64,000 nucleotides of DNA. It comes from an uncultured Paracoccaceae bacterium. GTDB lineage: Bacteria > Pseudomonadota > Alphaproteobacteria > Rhodobacterales > Rhodobacteraceae. Location: the NCBI GenBank assembly GCA_947503775.1, contig CANNFE010000006.1, forward strand, positions 62,001 to 126,000, written 5' to 3'. Each line of letters opens with the position of its first letter. The stretch's first letter is position 1. Shown piece after piece: positions 18,505 through 27,439 of this stretch. The position numbers and the translations under genes were made by a program. A model generated the notes under the pieces. It ran no database searches. It was given only the letters and a program-made list of their open reading frames with translations, and was not told the origin of the DNA.

Positions 18505-19224
18505 TCATGCGGCCTCGGTCAGGGTCAGAAAGCGGTCCGACAGCGAGGCGGCGCCCGCGATATCGCTGGCGATCCCGTCTTCGATCAGGCGCCCTCGATG
18601 CAGGATCGCGAGGCGGTCGGAAGGTCGGACCTCGTCGGTAAGGTGAGTGGCCCAGAGGATCGTGAGCGCTTTTTCGGCAGCGAGATCGTGGATGTGGGCT
18701 GTGATCGCGCTGCGCGAGGCGGCGTCGAGGCCGACGGTCGGCTCGTCGAGGAGGAGGACGGCCGGATCGTGGATGAGGGCGCGCGCGATTTCGGTCCGGC
18801 GACGATGCCCTCCGTTCAGGGCGCGGATCTTTTCGCGGTCCCGGTCCCGCATCGAGAGCCGATCGAGGGCGGCGTCGATCCGGGCTGAGGCCTGCTTGCC
18901 GGAGAGGCCCTGCAGCGCCGCGAAATAGCGCAGGTTCTGGCGCACGCTCAGGTCGAGATCCAAGGTCGGTTGCTGGAAAACCACGCCGATCCGGGCCAGT
19001 GCCTTGCGCGGGCCGGCGCGCAGATCGTGACCTGCGATTTCGATCTGTCCTGCCGGGGTGGTGATCAGCCGGGTCAGGAGCGCGAAGAGCGTCGATTTGC
19101 CCGCGCCATTGGGTCCAAGAAGGGCGCAGAAGGCGCCCGGGGCTACGTCGAGCGAGACGGATGTCAACGCTGGCCGGGAGCCGTAGGCGAAGCTGACATC
19201 CCGGATCGAGAGGCCGCTACTCAA
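18505..19224 (-). CDS. ABC exporter ATP-binding protein of the PQQ alcohol-oxidation system
   Basis: 239 aa. Walker A LLGPNGAGKST, Q-loop VVFQQPTLD, signature LNGGHRRRTEIARAL (a Gly-His variant of LSGGQ), Walker B LLLDEPTVGLD, H-loop ILWATHLTDE. Partner of the ABC-2 permease downstream; similar pairs occur in PQQ-dependent alcohol dehydrogenase clusters, where export of the alcohol or a product is suspected. The start is probably TTG 19224, inside the last codons of the upstream gene (ttgagtag): no ATG or GTG precedes Walker A in this frame after that point, and the longer ORF to 19425 would overlap the upstream gene heavily. Confidence 0.85.
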   Translation of the reverse strand: MSSGLSIRDVSFAYGSRPALTSVSLDVAPGAFCALLGPNGAGKSTLFALLTRLITTPAGQIEIAGHDLRAGPRKALARIGVVFQQPTLDLDLSVRQNLRYFAALQGLSGKQASARIDAALDRLSMRDRDREKIRALNGGHRRRTEIARALIHDPAVLLLDEPTVGLDAASRSAITAHIHDLAAEKALTILWATHLTDEVRPSDRLAILHRGRLIEDGIASDIAGAASLSDRFLTLTEAA

Positions 19225-19657
19225 TCGTGATATCGAGACGCTGGGTTTCGCCGGTCGATCCGGGCACGCGCAGGACGTAGCTGCCGGGTTTGATCGCAAG
19301 AAACCCGATCTCCATCGTACCGGCCTCGTCGAATTCGACGGAATCGAGGCCGAGGGGACGGATCTCGAGCCCTTCGATGACGATCTCGTCGATCCAGATG
19401 GCGCGGAAGAAATCGGCGCCGACAAGGGCCAGTTCCTGCGAGCCGTCCGCTTCGATCTCGATCTCGTAATAGGTTCCGGATTTCAGGGCGAGCGGCGCAT
19501 CCGCGAGAGGCAGGCCCGCGCCGAGGGTGATCGGGGGGAGATCCTCCTTGTTGGAGGCCGACAGGATGCCGGCAAGACCGAAGCCGCTATCGTCATCGGC
19601 AAGGCCAGAGGTCGCGGCAAGGGCGGCGGCAAGGGCAAAAGCGGGTAGCCTGATCAT
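19217..19657 (-). CDS. Small secreted protein of the alcohol-oxidation island, function unknown
   Basis: 146 aa with a signal peptide (MIRLPAFALAAALAATSGLA). The mature part reads as an all-beta domain (YYEIEIEADGSQELALVGADFF, AGTMEIGFLAIKPGSYVLRVPG), reminiscent of cupredoxin- or Ig-like folds, but no copper ligand set is obvious. Lies between the beta-propeller gene (39 nt upstream) and the exporter ATPase (8-nt overlap), so clearly within the same operon. No family name can be given. Confidence 0.75.
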   Translation of the reverse strand: MIRLPAFALAAALAATSGLADDDSGFGLAGILSASNKEDLPPITLGAGLPLADAPLALKSGTYYEIEIEADGSQELALVGADFFRAIWIDEIVIEGLEIRPLGLDSVEFDEAGTMEIGFLAIKPGSYVLRVPGSTGETQRLDITIE

Positions 19658-19696
19658 CGGGCGGGTCCTTTTTCTTCTTCATAAGGTCTTTGGCGG

Positions 19697-20653
19697 TCAA
19701 TCGGTTGGACGGAAGGCCGCGCCCCAGGGGAAGCGTCCGACCTTGATCGACTTGATGGCTTCGCGATTGGGCACGTTGATCACGGTGACGTCGCCTGAGA
19801 CGCCGTTGGTTGTGAAGAGCAGCGACTTGTCCTCGTTGAACGCCATATGCCAGACGCGGCGACCGACGAGGATATAGTCCTCGACCTCGTAGGTCTCGGC
19901 ATTGACGACGGCGATGTGGTTGGAGGGGCCGAGCGCCACGAAGGCGATGTCTTCCTCTTGCGTGAATTCAAACCCGACGGGCTGGACGCGGTCGGGATGG
20001 ATGCCTTGGACCTCGAAGGAGATCTTGGCGGTTTCGGCCTGGGTCGCGACATCGAAGACGGTGATCGTGCCGCCGATTTCGGACGAGACCCAGAGCTCGC
20101 GGCCCTCTTTGGTGAATTCGGCGTGGCGCGGGCGGGTGTCGACGAGGGTGTTGGCGAAGAGCTCTTCGGTTTCGGTATCGATCCAGTGGGCCATATTGGT
20201 CGTTTCGGAGGTGGTGATCGCAATGGCGCCGTCAGGAGAGACGGCCATCCCTTCGGGTTCGATGCCGACATCGATTTGGGCGATGACCCTGCGGGTTTCA
20301 GTATCGACGACGGTGGTGATCGCGTCGTCTTCGTTGGCGATGTAAAGGCGGCGGTCGTCGGGATGCAGCACGAACTGCTCGGGATCTTCGCCGGAGGGCA
20401 GATCATGCAGGATCTCTCCGGTTTCAGGATCCATGACCTGAACGGCGTCGCTGTCGGAGGCGCAGATATAGACGACGGAATGGTCCTGGCTGAAGGTGAT
20501 CCCGCGCGGCCGCTCGCCGGTATCGATCGTGCGCGTGACCTCGAGCGTTTCGATGTCGATGACCGAGATCGTGTCGTCTTTTTCGTTGGTCACCCAGATT
20601 TCGTCGGCAGAGACCGGACCGGCGATCAGAAGGGCGGCGAGGATGGATCTCAT
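19697..20653 (-). CDS. PQQ-dependent catabolism-associated beta-propeller protein
   Basis: 318 aa, signal peptide MRSILAALLIAGPVSA. Made of about seven YVTN-type repeats: IWVTNEKDDTISVIDIETLEV, RLYIANEDDAITTVVDTET, LWVSSEIGGTITVFDVATQ, LLFTTNGVSGDVTVINVPN. This is the propeller family found beside PQQ-dependent alcohol dehydrogenases; its biochemical job is unknown, with a scaffold or cofactor/substrate-binding role usually assumed. ATG 20653 follows a GAGGTG Shine-Dalgarno, whereas the longer ORF (20725) would include an intergenic repeat. Confidence 0.88.
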   Translation of the reverse strand: MRSILAALLIAGPVSADEIWVTNEKDDTISVIDIETLEVTRTIDTGERPRGITFSQDHSVVYICASDSDAVQVMDPETGEILHDLPSGEDPEQFVLHPDDRRLYIANEDDAITTVVDTETRRVIAQIDVGIEPEGMAVSPDGAIAITTSETTNMAHWIDTETEELFANTLVDTRPRHAEFTKEGRELWVSSEIGGTITVFDVATQAETAKISFEVQGIHPDRVQPVGFEFTQEEDIAFVALGPSNHIAVVNAETYEVEDYILVGRRVWHMAFNEDKSLLFTTNGVSGDVTVINVPNREAIKSIKVGRFPWGAAFRPTD

Positions 20654-20690
20654 CGGGACACCTCGGGGCTGTGGGGGTGAGGGCGGATTA

Positions 20691-20713
20691 TGCATATTTT
20701 TGGCCAGATGAAG
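20691..20713 (+). repeat. Short intergenic element, copy 2
   Basis: Core GCATATTTTTGGCCAGATGAAG between the binding-protein stop (20722) and the propeller start (20653). Confidence 0.65.
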
Positions 20714-20721
20714 CGGATGGG

Positions 20722-21894
20722 TCATTGCGGGGCCCCAAAGGCGGTGCAGGCGCTTTCGGGCGCATCGAGGCCGAGGGTGTCGAGCTCGTTTCGCTGGTGC
20801 AGGAACCCTTCGAGCGGGGCGAGGGCCACGAGGGCGCGGGGGTGAACCAGCGGGATCGGCTGGCGGAGCTGGCCGTTCCAGTGGCGGAAGGTGAGCGGGC
20901 GGCCCTTGAAGCCGGCCAGTTCGAAATCGGGACCGAGCATGTAGGTGCGCAGGGTGGCGGCCTCAGCGCTTTGGGTGCGGGTGACGGCCTCGCCGATGGC
21001 GCGGATGGCGGCCCAGGCCGCGTAATCGCCGGGGGCCATGTCGCGGCCTGCCGCGTCGTGGAAGCGGGATTGCAGCTGTGCGGCGCCCCATTGTTCGACC
21101 ACTCTGGACCAGCCCGCCGCGGTCAGCCCTTCGGAGCCTGCAATCGGGCGGGGGCGCCAGGTATTGAAAGAGATGTAGCGTCCGAAATCATGGATCTCGT
21201 CGGCAACCAGGAGCAGGTCGTAATCGCCCAGATCCTGAGTGAAGAGCGGCACTTCCTGCGCGGCGTTGCGGCGCATGTCGGCGTCAAAGGCCCAGGTCTT
21301 TTCCGCATTCAGGCCCAGTCCGAATTTTTCGAGCGAGCCGTGCATCGCTTCGGCGAAGGCGATGTCACTGGGGTGCTCGCCCCTGATCAGCGCGAGATCT
21401 TCCCAGCGGCGGGTCTGGATGAACTGGGCGAGCGCGTCGGTGCGCATCGCAAGCGAAGGTCCGGTATGCAGAAGGTTGGCGCGGCAGGCCTCGCTGCGCA
21501 GGGCCATGTCGGGCGCGCTGGTGTTGAACAGGAGAGCCTCCTGCGCCTCGGGCAGATCGGCGATGGCGAGAAGCGCCTCTGAGGGGGCATCGAGGACGAG
21601 CAGATCACCTTGCTCGAGCGCGGCGATGGCTATCGGGCGCGGATCCTCGCCTGCTGCAACGACGTGGGTTTGCAGATCATAGGTCTGGCCGAGGAAGCGG
21701 CCGGTGGTGGCATTGTCCTCGATCCCGATCCGGGCCCCTGCGAGGCCGAGATCCTCGGGCGGCGGATCGAGATTGGAGAGGGTCGGAGGGGCGGGGTCCT
21801 CGACATGGATATACTGGATGACCACGTCGATCTGCGCCGTCGCGGCAGACGTCCAAAGGGCAGACGCCGCTATCGCCATAAGCAGATGTCGCAT
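20722..21894 (-). CDS. Periplasmic binding protein of the PQQ alcohol-oxidation ABC system
   Basis: 390 aa, signal peptide MRHLLMAIAASALWTSAATA. The mature chain begins QIDVVIQYIHVEDPAPPTLSNLD and shows the two-lobed LivK/type 1 binding-protein pattern (GARIGIEDNATTGRFLGQTYDL, LLHTGPSLAMRTDALAQFI, VADEIHDFGRYI). It matches the substrate-binding component regularly encoded with the exporter ATPase, permease and propeller of PQQ-dependent alcohol dehydrogenase systems. First gene of a minus-strand operon running to the permease at 17619. ATG 21894 has GGGAGGA just upstream. Confidence 0.85.
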   Translation of the reverse strand: MRHLLMAIAASALWTSAATAQIDVVIQYIHVEDPAPPTLSNLDPPPEDLGLAGARIGIEDNATTGRFLGQTYDLQTHVVAAGEDPRPIAIAALEQGDLLVLDAPSEALLAIADLPEAQEALLFNTSAPDMALRSEACRANLLHTGPSLAMRTDALAQFIQTRRWEDLALIRGEHPSDIAFAEAMHGSLEKFGLGLNAEKTWAFDADMRRNAAQEVPLFTQDLGDYDLLLVADEIHDFGRYISFNTWRPRPIAGSEGLTAAGWSRVVEQWGAAQLQSRFHDAAGRDMAPGDYAAWAAIRAIGEAVTRTQSAEAATLRTYMLGPDFELAGFKGRPLTFRHWNGQLRQPIPLVHPRALVALAPLEGFLHQRNELDTLGLDAPESACTAFGAPQ

Positions 21895-21978
21895 GTCTTC
21901 CTCCCTGAGATCGACGCTAGCAAGCGCGGCGGGGAAGGGCGAATGCGACTTTTGTCTTGGGCCTTTGGTGGGCCGGAC

Positions 21979-21990
21979 TTTGGTCCAATA
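21979..21990. promoter_or_regulatory. Candidate operator upstream of the cytochrome c-550 / binding-protein divergent pair
   Basis: TTTGGTCCAATA, similar to TTGGTCGCATA at 15351 and 23733, lies in the 171-nt divergent region between 21894 and 22066. Function inferred only from recurrence. Confidence 0.3.
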
Positions 21991-22065
21991 TCCATCGGCC
22001 AGGCAGTCGCCTAGCAAAAGGCGGACAAGACAGGGGCCGCCGCTCAAGGTCCCGAGGAGACAGAT

Positions 22066-22770
22066 ATGACCCCTTCCTTCCCCGTCCGGCCCGCCATCGC
22101 GTTTTGCGCGGGCCTTGTCATTGCAGGATCGCTGAATGCCGCCGGCCCTCCGCTGACGCCGCAGGCTGTCGATACGACGGGCCTGCCCGATCTGGGCGAG
22201 GACTGGCTGATCGAGAACCCCTACCGTTCGGAGGTGGCGGGCGAAGAGGTCTGGTCCACAGCGATCGAGATCGGGGCGTCGGGCTACAACCAGAATTGCG
22301 CGCGCTGCCACGGGATCGAAGGGGTGTCGGGCGGGCTTGCTCCGGATTTGCGATACCTTGAGGCCGAGGAATACGGGGACGAATGGTTCATGGAGCGGTA
22401 CCAGCATGGCTATACTCAAAGCGGTGTGACGCGGATGCCGGGATTTGGAGAGCTTCTTGGGCAGGAGGCCGGGTGGGCGATCCGGACCTATATCGAAACC
22501 CGTCCCGACGACCAGGCGGTGGCCGAGCAGACCGATGCGCTGAAAGCTTTGCGCGATCAGATAGCGGGCTGGGCCAGCGATGCTTCGGGCGCCGATGCGG
22601 AGGCGGCCCGGATGGAGCTGACCGAGATCGCGGATGGGATCGAGACCCTCTCGGGCGCTCCGGTGGCCGATTCCATTGCCAGACGGGCGGCGTTGGTGAT
22701 TGATGGGACCGAGACAGGATACAAGGCGGCCGCCGATACGTTGACCGTTGGTTTGTCGGCGGCCCAGTAA
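22066..22770 (+). CDS. Cytochrome c-550 (PedF-like)
   Basis: 234 aa, exported (hydrophobic AIAFCAGLVIAGSLNAA). Single haem c site Cys78-Ala-Arg-Cys81-His82 with probable axial Met124 (VTRMPGFG). The sequence ENPYR...IGASGYNQNCARCHG is the pattern of cytochrome c-550 partners of PQQ-dependent alcohol dehydrogenases. The ~100-residue helical C-terminal extension (KALRDQIAGWASDASGADAE) follows the haem domain. Predicted to accept electrons from the quinoprotein at 13449 and pass them to the respiratory chain. Divergent from the binding-protein operon. Confidence 0.88.
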   Translation: MTPSFPVRPAIAFCAGLVIAGSLNAAGPPLTPQAVDTTGLPDLGEDWLIENPYRSEVAGEEVWSTAIEIGASGYNQNCARCHGIEGVSGGLAPDLRYLEAEEYGDEWFMERYQHGYTQSGVTRMPGFGELLGQEAGWAIRTYIETRPDDQAVAEQTDALKALRDQIAGWASDASGADAEAARMELTEIADGIETLSGAPVADSIARRAALVIDGTETGYKAAADTLTVGLSAAQ

Positions 22771-22814
22771 GGCCCACCACGGGGTTCACCAAGGATGACG
22801 GAAAGGCAGCGCAG

Positions 22815-23720
22815 GTGAGCAAGGCGCTTTGGGCAGCGGCTTTCGGGATCGGTCTTGCGGGGGCGGCTCCGGCCTTTGCGGAGGATCCCTGTGCGGACTG
22901 GGTGCCGCAGGCCAAGCCGCAGAATGCGAGCCGCGACGACGTCGGTCAGGATCTCGACCGGATCATGGAGCGGGGCTATCTGACCGTTGCCGTCTACGAA
23001 GACTTTCCGCCCTACAGCTTTCTGCGCGGCGATGAGCCTGCCGGCGTCGATGTCGAGATCGGACGTTTGATCGCGGAGGAGCTGGGGGTCGAGGCCCGGT
23101 TCAGCTTTGTCGATGCGGGCGAAAACCTCGATGCGGATCTGCGCGACAATGTCTGGAAGGGACCGCTGATCGGAGGGGCCGCGCGCGTGTCGAACATGAT
23201 GATGCGCGTGCCCTATGACAGCGCCTTCGCCTGCCGGGTCGAGCAGGTGGTCTTTACCGGGCAATACATGACCGAGACGCTGGCGATCGCCTATGACAGC
23301 GCGTCATATCCGGAGGAAAAGCCCGTTCCCGCCTATTTTCGCTTTGACACCGTGGCGGTCGAGACGGATTCGATCTCGGATTTCTATCTGTCGAATTTCG
23401 CGGGCGGGCAGATGCGTGCGAACGTCAAGCACTACCCGACCATGCGGGCGGCGATGGCGGCTCTCGAGGCGGGCGAGGTCATGGCGGCAATGGGGCCGCG
23501 CAGCCAGATCGATCACAGCCTGACCGATGCGATGGGCGTGCACGAGCCGCCCTTGCCGGGGCTTGCCAAGTCGAAATGGACGCTCGGGGTGGGGATCAAT
23601 TTTCGCTACCGCCCGCTGGCCTATTCGGTCGACGACGCAATATATGCAGCCCTTCAGGATGGCCGGGTCGCGGCGATATTCGACAGCTACGGCTTGACCT
23701 TCACCCCGCCCGAGCGCTGA
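22815..23720 (+). CDS. Quinoprotein-associated periplasmic binding protein (MxaJ/XoxJ-like)
   Basis: 301 aa from a GTG start, signal peptide MSKALWAAAFGIGLAGAAPAFA. Type 2 periplasmic-binding-protein fold: YLTVAVYEDFPPYSFLRGDEPAGVDVEIGRLIAEELG, then MAALEAGEVMAAMGPRSQI. It belongs to the binding-protein-like family encoded with quinoprotein dehydrogenases (MxaJ, XoxJ), thought to help cofactor insertion or enzyme maturation rather than transport; XoxJ is linked with lanthanide enzymes. Lies 44 nt after the cytochrome gene, so likely one operon. Confidence 0.85.
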   Translation: MSKALWAAAFGIGLAGAAPAFAEDPCADWVPQAKPQNASRDDVGQDLDRIMERGYLTVAVYEDFPPYSFLRGDEPAGVDVEIGRLIAEELGVEARFSFVDAGENLDADLRDNVWKGPLIGGAARVSNMMMRVPYDSAFACRVEQVVFTGQYMTETLAIAYDSASYPEEKPVPAYFRFDTVAVETDSISDFYLSNFAGGQMRANVKHYPTMRAAMAALEAGEVMAAMGPRSQIDHSLTDAMGVHEPPLPGLAKSKWTLGVGINFRYRPLAYSVDDAIYAALQDGRVAAIFDSYGLTFTPPER

Positions 23721-23732
23721 GATGGATACACC

Positions 23733-23743
23733 TTGGTCGCATA
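23733..23743. promoter_or_regulatory. Candidate operator upstream of coxG
   Basis: TTGGTCGCATA, identical to 15351-15361 in the quinoprotein promoter region; 55 nt before the coxG start. Confidence 0.35.
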
Positions 23744-23797
23744 TGCGCATCATCCGCCCTTCAGTAGCGTGAGCAAGACAGGAGAGGTCCCTACCCA

Positions 23798-24337
23798 ATG
23801 AAGATGACGGACAGTCAGACCATCGATGCGCCGCCGGACCGTGTCTGGGCCGCGCTTCTGGATCCCGAGACCCTGAAAGCCTGTGTGCCCGGATGCCAGG
23901 AGATGAGCGGGTCCCCTGAAGACGGGTTCGAAGCGGTCGTCGTTCAGAAAGTCGGCCCGGTGAAAGCGACGTTCAAGGGCGGCGTTACGCTGGAGGATAT
24001 GGTCGAGCCGGCGAGCCTGACGATCAGCGGCGAAGGCAAGGGCGGCGCGGCCGGGTTTGCCAAGGGCGGCGCGGATGTCCGGCTTGAGCCTGCCGATGGC
24101 GGGACCGAGCTGCACTATGATGTCGAGGCGAAGGTCGGCGGCAAGCTGGCGCAGCTGGGATCGCGGATCATCGACGGGTTCGCCAAGAAGATGGCTGATC
24201 AGTTCTTCACGAATTTCAAGGAAGCGGTCGAAGGTCCGAAGACGGCCGCCAATGAGGCCGTGCCCGAGGCGGAAGACGCTGAGGGCGAGACGGATAGTGA
24301 GAAAAAAGGCTGGCTTGGACGGCTGGTGAAGAGCTGA
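23798..24337 (+). CDS. coxG: CoxG-like SRPBCC protein
   Basis: 179 aa. SRPBCC domain (~1-145) with the CoxG opening IDAPPDRVWAALLDPETLKACVPGCQEM and GEGKGGAAGFAKGGADVRL. The C-terminal tail is acidic, then ends KKGWLGRLVKS, a basic-hydrophobic end that could anchor it to the membrane. CoxG proteins tether CO-dehydrogenase-family molybdenum enzymes to the inner membrane or link them to quinones. First gene of a four-gene operon (coxG-S-L-M). Confidence 0.9.
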   Translation: MKMTDSQTIDAPPDRVWAALLDPETLKACVPGCQEMSGSPEDGFEAVVVQKVGPVKATFKGGVTLEDMVEPASLTISGEGKGGAAGFAKGGADVRLEPADGGTELHYDVEAKVGGKLAQLGSRIIDGFAKKMADQFFTNFKEAVEGPKTAANEAVPEAEDAEGETDSEKKGWLGRLVKS

Positions 24338-24371
24338 AGGCAAGCAGCACCGATACGAGGGGAGGACTTGA

Positions 24372-24863
24372 ATGTCGCATGTGTCGATGAAGGTGAACGG
24401 GAAAGAGGTCGGAGGGGAGGTCGAAGGCCGTACCCTCCTGGTGGATTTTCTGCGCGAAGATCTCAAGATGACGGGCACCCATGTGGGCTGCGATACGTCG
24501 CAATGCGGGGCCTGCGTCGTGCATGTGGACGGCAAGGCGGTCAAGGCCTGCACCATCTTTGCCTTGGAGGCCGAAGGCGCCGAGGTCACGACGATCGAGG
24601 GGATGGCCAATGCGGACGGATCTCTCGGTGTCGTTCAGGCCGCGTTTCAGGAGCATCACGGGCTGCAATGCGGGTTCTGCACACCGGGCATGGTGATGGC
24701 GGGGGCCGCGTTGCTCAAGGAGAACCCCAAGCCGAGCGAGGCCGAGATCCGGCAGTATCTGGAAGGCAATATCTGCCGCTGCACGGGGTATCATAACATC
24801 GTCAAGGCGATCATGGCGGCCTCGGGTCAGGACGTGGAGCCACCGGCTGTTGCCGCAGAGTAA
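24372..24863 (+). CDS. coxS: Molybdenum hydroxylase [2Fe-2S] subunit (CoxS)
   Basis: 163 aa small subunit. Plant-type [2Fe-2S] cluster ligands Cys40, Cys45, Cys48 and Cys60 ([14 protein letters not shown]) and the second cluster Cys100, Cys103, Cys135 and Cys137 ([18 protein letters not shown]). All eight ligands are present, so the electron path between molybdenum and FAD is intact. Lies 34 nt after coxG. Confidence 0.95.
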   Translation: MSHVSMKVNGKEVGGEVEGRTLLVDFLREDLKMTGTHVGCDTSQCGACVVHVDGKAVKACTIFALEAEGAEVTTIEGMANADGSLGVVQAAFQEHHGLQCGFCTPGMVMAGAALLKENPKPSEAEIRQYLEGNICRCTGYHNIVKAIMAASGQDVEPPAVAAE

Positions 24864-24910
24864 GGGCGCGTAAGGGTCCGGCCTCTGCGCGAGGAGGCAG
24901 TCGCCGGATT

Positions 24911-24933
24911 TGCATATTTTTTGCCAGATGAAG
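24911..24933 (+). repeat. Short intergenic element, copy 3
   Basis: Core GCATATTTTTTGCCAGATGAAG, in the 113-nt gap between coxS and coxL. Confidence 0.65.
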
Positions 24934-24976
24934 GGGAGTGGTTGGTTCCTTGTCCCCTTCGACAGGGAGGACGGAC

Positions 24977-27343
24977 ATGCCGAAGGATAGTGGAATTGGC
25001 GCGAGCCCGAAGCGGCGCGAGGACGTGCGGTTTCTGACCGGCCGAGGTCAGTATACCGACGATATCAACATCAATGGCCAGCTTTACGTGCATTTTTTGC
25101 GTTCGGATATGGCCCATGCAACGATCAACGGGATCGATACCTCCGAGGCGGAGGGGATGCCCGGCGTCGTGCGGGTCTTTACCGGGGCGGACTTCGAAGG
25201 CGTGGGATCGATCCCGTGCGGATGGCAGGTGACGGACCGGCACGGAGAGCCGATGCAGGAGCCGGCGCATCCGGTTCTGGCGCAGGGCAAGGTGCGGCAT
25301 GTGGGCGATCCGATCGCAGCGGTCGTGGCCGAGACCTATGCCCAGGCGCGCGACGCCGCCGAGGCGCTGGTGCCCGATCTGGAAGAGCTTCCGGCGGTCA
25401 TCGACATGAAGGATGCGGTTAAGGACGGTACAACCAAAGTTCATGACGATCTGACGAGCAACCTTTGCTATGACTGGGGGTTTGTTGAGGAAAACCGCGA
25501 TGCGGTCGCCAAGGCCATGGACGAGGCGGCGCATGTGACGACGCTGGAGCTGGTCAACAACCGACTGGTGGCCAATCCCATGGAGCCGCGGGTCGCGGTC
25601 GGGGATTATAACCCCGGCACTGACGATCACACGCTTTATACCACCTCGCAGAATCCCCATGTGATCCGGCTTTTGATGGGGGCCTTCGTGCTCGGCATTC
25701 CTGAGCACAAGCTGCGGGTTGTGGCGCCTGATGTCGGCGGCGGTTTTGGAACCAAGATCTTCCATTACGCGGAAGAGGCCTTCGTCACCTTCGCGGCCAA
25801 GCAGATCGGGCGGCCCGTCAAATGGACGGCGAGCCGGTCGGAGGCCTTCATGTCGGACGCCCATGGGCGCGATCATGTGACCAAGATCGAGCTGGCGCTG
25901 GATGCGGAGAATAACTTCACCGCGATCCGCACCGAGACATACGCCAATATGGGGGCGTATCTGTCGACCTTTGCGCCCTCCGTTCCGACCTGGCTGCATG
26001 GCACTCTGATGGCGGGCAACTACAAGACGCCGCTGATATATGTGAACGTGAAGGCGGTCTTTACCAACACCGTGCCGGTCGATGCCTATCGTGGCGCGGG
26101 GCGGCCCGAGGCGACGTTCCAGCTGGAGCGGGTGATCGACAAGGCCGCACGCGAGCTCGGGGTCGATCCGCTGGCGCTGCGGCGGCAGAACTTCATCACC
26201 GAGTTTCCCTATGCGACGCCGGTCGCGGTGGAATATGACACCGGTGATTACGAGGCGACGCTTAGTAAGCTGGAGGAGATCGCCGATATTTCGGGGTTCG
26301 AGGCGCGCCGGCGCGAGAGCGAAGCCAAGGGCAAGTGGCGCGGGCTGGGCATGAACTGCTATATCGAGGCCTGCGGCATCGCGCCGTCCGCGCTGGTCGG
26401 GCAGCTTGGGGCCCGGGCGGGTCTTTACGAGAGTGCGACCGTGCGCGTGAACGCGACCGGCGGTCTGAGCGTGATGACCGGGTCCCATTCGCATGGGCAG
26501 GGGCACGAGACCTCTTTCGCTCAGGTCGTGGCCGATATGATTGGGATCGATGATGGCATGGTCGAGATCGTCCATGGCGACACGTCGAAAGTGCCGATGG
26601 GGATGGGGACTTACGGGTCGCGGTCGCTTGCGGTTGGCGGCTCGGCCATCGTGCGGGCAACCGAAAAGATCATCGCCAAGGCCAAGAAGATCGCGGCGCA
26701 TCTGATGGAGGCCTCCGAAGGCGATATCGAGCTCAAGGACGGGCAGTTCACCGTGGCGGGCACCGACAAATCGGTTGCCTGGGGGGATGTCACTCTGGCG
26801 GCTTATGTGCCGCATAACTACCCGCTCGAGGAGATCGAGCCGGGACTGGAGGAGACGGCGTTCTACGATCCGGCGAACTTCACTTATCCGTCAGGGGCCT
26901 ATGCCTGCGAGGTCGAGGTGGATCCCGAGACGGGCCATGTGACCATCGAGCGGTTTGCGGCAGCTGACGATTTCGGCAATGTCGTCAATCCGATGATCGT
27001 CGAAGGTCAGGTCCATGGCGGGCTGGCCCAAGGGATCGGGCAGGCTCTCCTTGAGAACTGTTCCTATGACGAGGACGGTCAGCTGATCTCGGCCAGCTAT
27101 ATGGATTACGCGATGCCGCGGGCCGATGATGTGCCGATGTTCGATGTCGATCACTCTTGCCAGACGCCGTGTACGCATAACCCGCTTGGCGTAAAAGGCT
27201 GCGGCGAGGCCGGCGCGATCGGATCGCCCCCGGCGGTGGTCAATGCGGTGATCGATGCGCTGCAATCGGGCGGCAAGAACGTGATGCATATCGACATGCC
27301 GCTGTCGCCGAACCGGGTCTGGGCGGCGATGCAGGGCGCATGA
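24977..27343 (+). CDS. coxL: Molybdenum hydroxylase large subunit, form II CoxL type
   Basis: 788 aa. Xanthine-oxidase/CODH large-subunit fold: N-terminal a/b hammerhead domain ([18 protein letters not shown]), DVGGGFGTK (~252-260), catalytic Glu about residue 744 in [10 protein letters not shown]. The active-site loop is AYRGAGR (370-376), the form II type; the true Cu-Mo CO dehydrogenase loop AYxCSFR with its copper-binding Cys is absent. So CO oxidation is not supported, and an aldehyde, aromatic or other hydroxylation is as likely. ATG 24977 follows AGGGAGG. The nearby quinoprotein makes an aldehyde substrate an attractive guess. Confidence 0.92.
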   Translation: MPKDSGIGASPKRREDVRFLTGRGQYTDDININGQLYVHFLRSDMAHATINGIDTSEAEGMPGVVRVFTGADFEGVGSIPCGWQVTDRHGEPMQEPAHPVLAQGKVRHVGDPIAAVVAETYAQARDAAEALVPDLEELPAVIDMKDAVKDGTTKVHDDLTSNLCYDWGFVEENRDAVAKAMDEAAHVTTLELVNNRLVANPMEPRVAVGDYNPGTDDHTLYTTSQNPHVIRLLMGAFVLGIPEHKLRVVAPDVGGGFGTKIFHYAEEAFVTFAAKQIGRPVKWTASRSEAFMSDAHGRDHVTKIELALDAENNFTAIRTETYANMGAYLSTFAPSVPTWLHGTLMAGNYKTPLIYVNVKAVFTNTVPVDAYRGAGRPEATFQLERVIDKAARELGVDPLALRRQNFITEFPYATPVAVEYDTGDYEATLSKLEEIADISGFEARRRESEAKGKWRGLGMNCYIEACGIAPSALVGQLGARAGLYESATVRVNATGGLSVMTGSHSHGQGHETSFAQVVADMIGIDDGMVEIVHGDTSKVPMGMGTYGSRSLAVGGSAIVRATEKIIAKAKKIAAHLMEASEGDIELKDGQFTVAGTDKSVAWGDVTLAAYVPHNYPLEEIEPGLEETAFYDPANFTYPSGAYACEVEVDPETGHVTIERFAAADDFGNVVNPMIVEGQVHGGLAQGIGQALLENCSYDEDGQLISASYMDYAMPRADDVPMFDVDHSCQTPCTHNPLGVKGCGEAGAIGSPPAVVNAVIDALQSGGKNVMHIDMPLSPNRVWAAMQGA

Positions 27344-27378
27344 GGGATCGGGCGGCGGTGCCCGTGGCGGTCGCCGCT

Positions 27379-27401
27379 TGCATATTTAGGACAAGATGAA
27401 G
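27379..27401 (+). repeat. Short intergenic element, copy 4
   Basis: Core GCATATTTAGGACAAGATGAAG, with more divergence than copies 1-3, in the coxL-coxM gap. Confidence 0.55.
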
Positions 27402-27439
27402 GAAGGGCCGCGCGCCCGACCTTCGATGGGAGAGCGAAG

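Noticed and set aside
24827-26815. Long minus-strand ORF (662 aa) opposite coxL
   Set aside because: It is a shadow of the clearly coding coxL frame; its protein is Arg/His-rich with no domain.
24977-27343. Aerobic CO dehydrogenase (form I)
   Set aside because: The loop is AYRGAGR, not the AYxCSFR of true CODH, so CO oxidation was not claimed.
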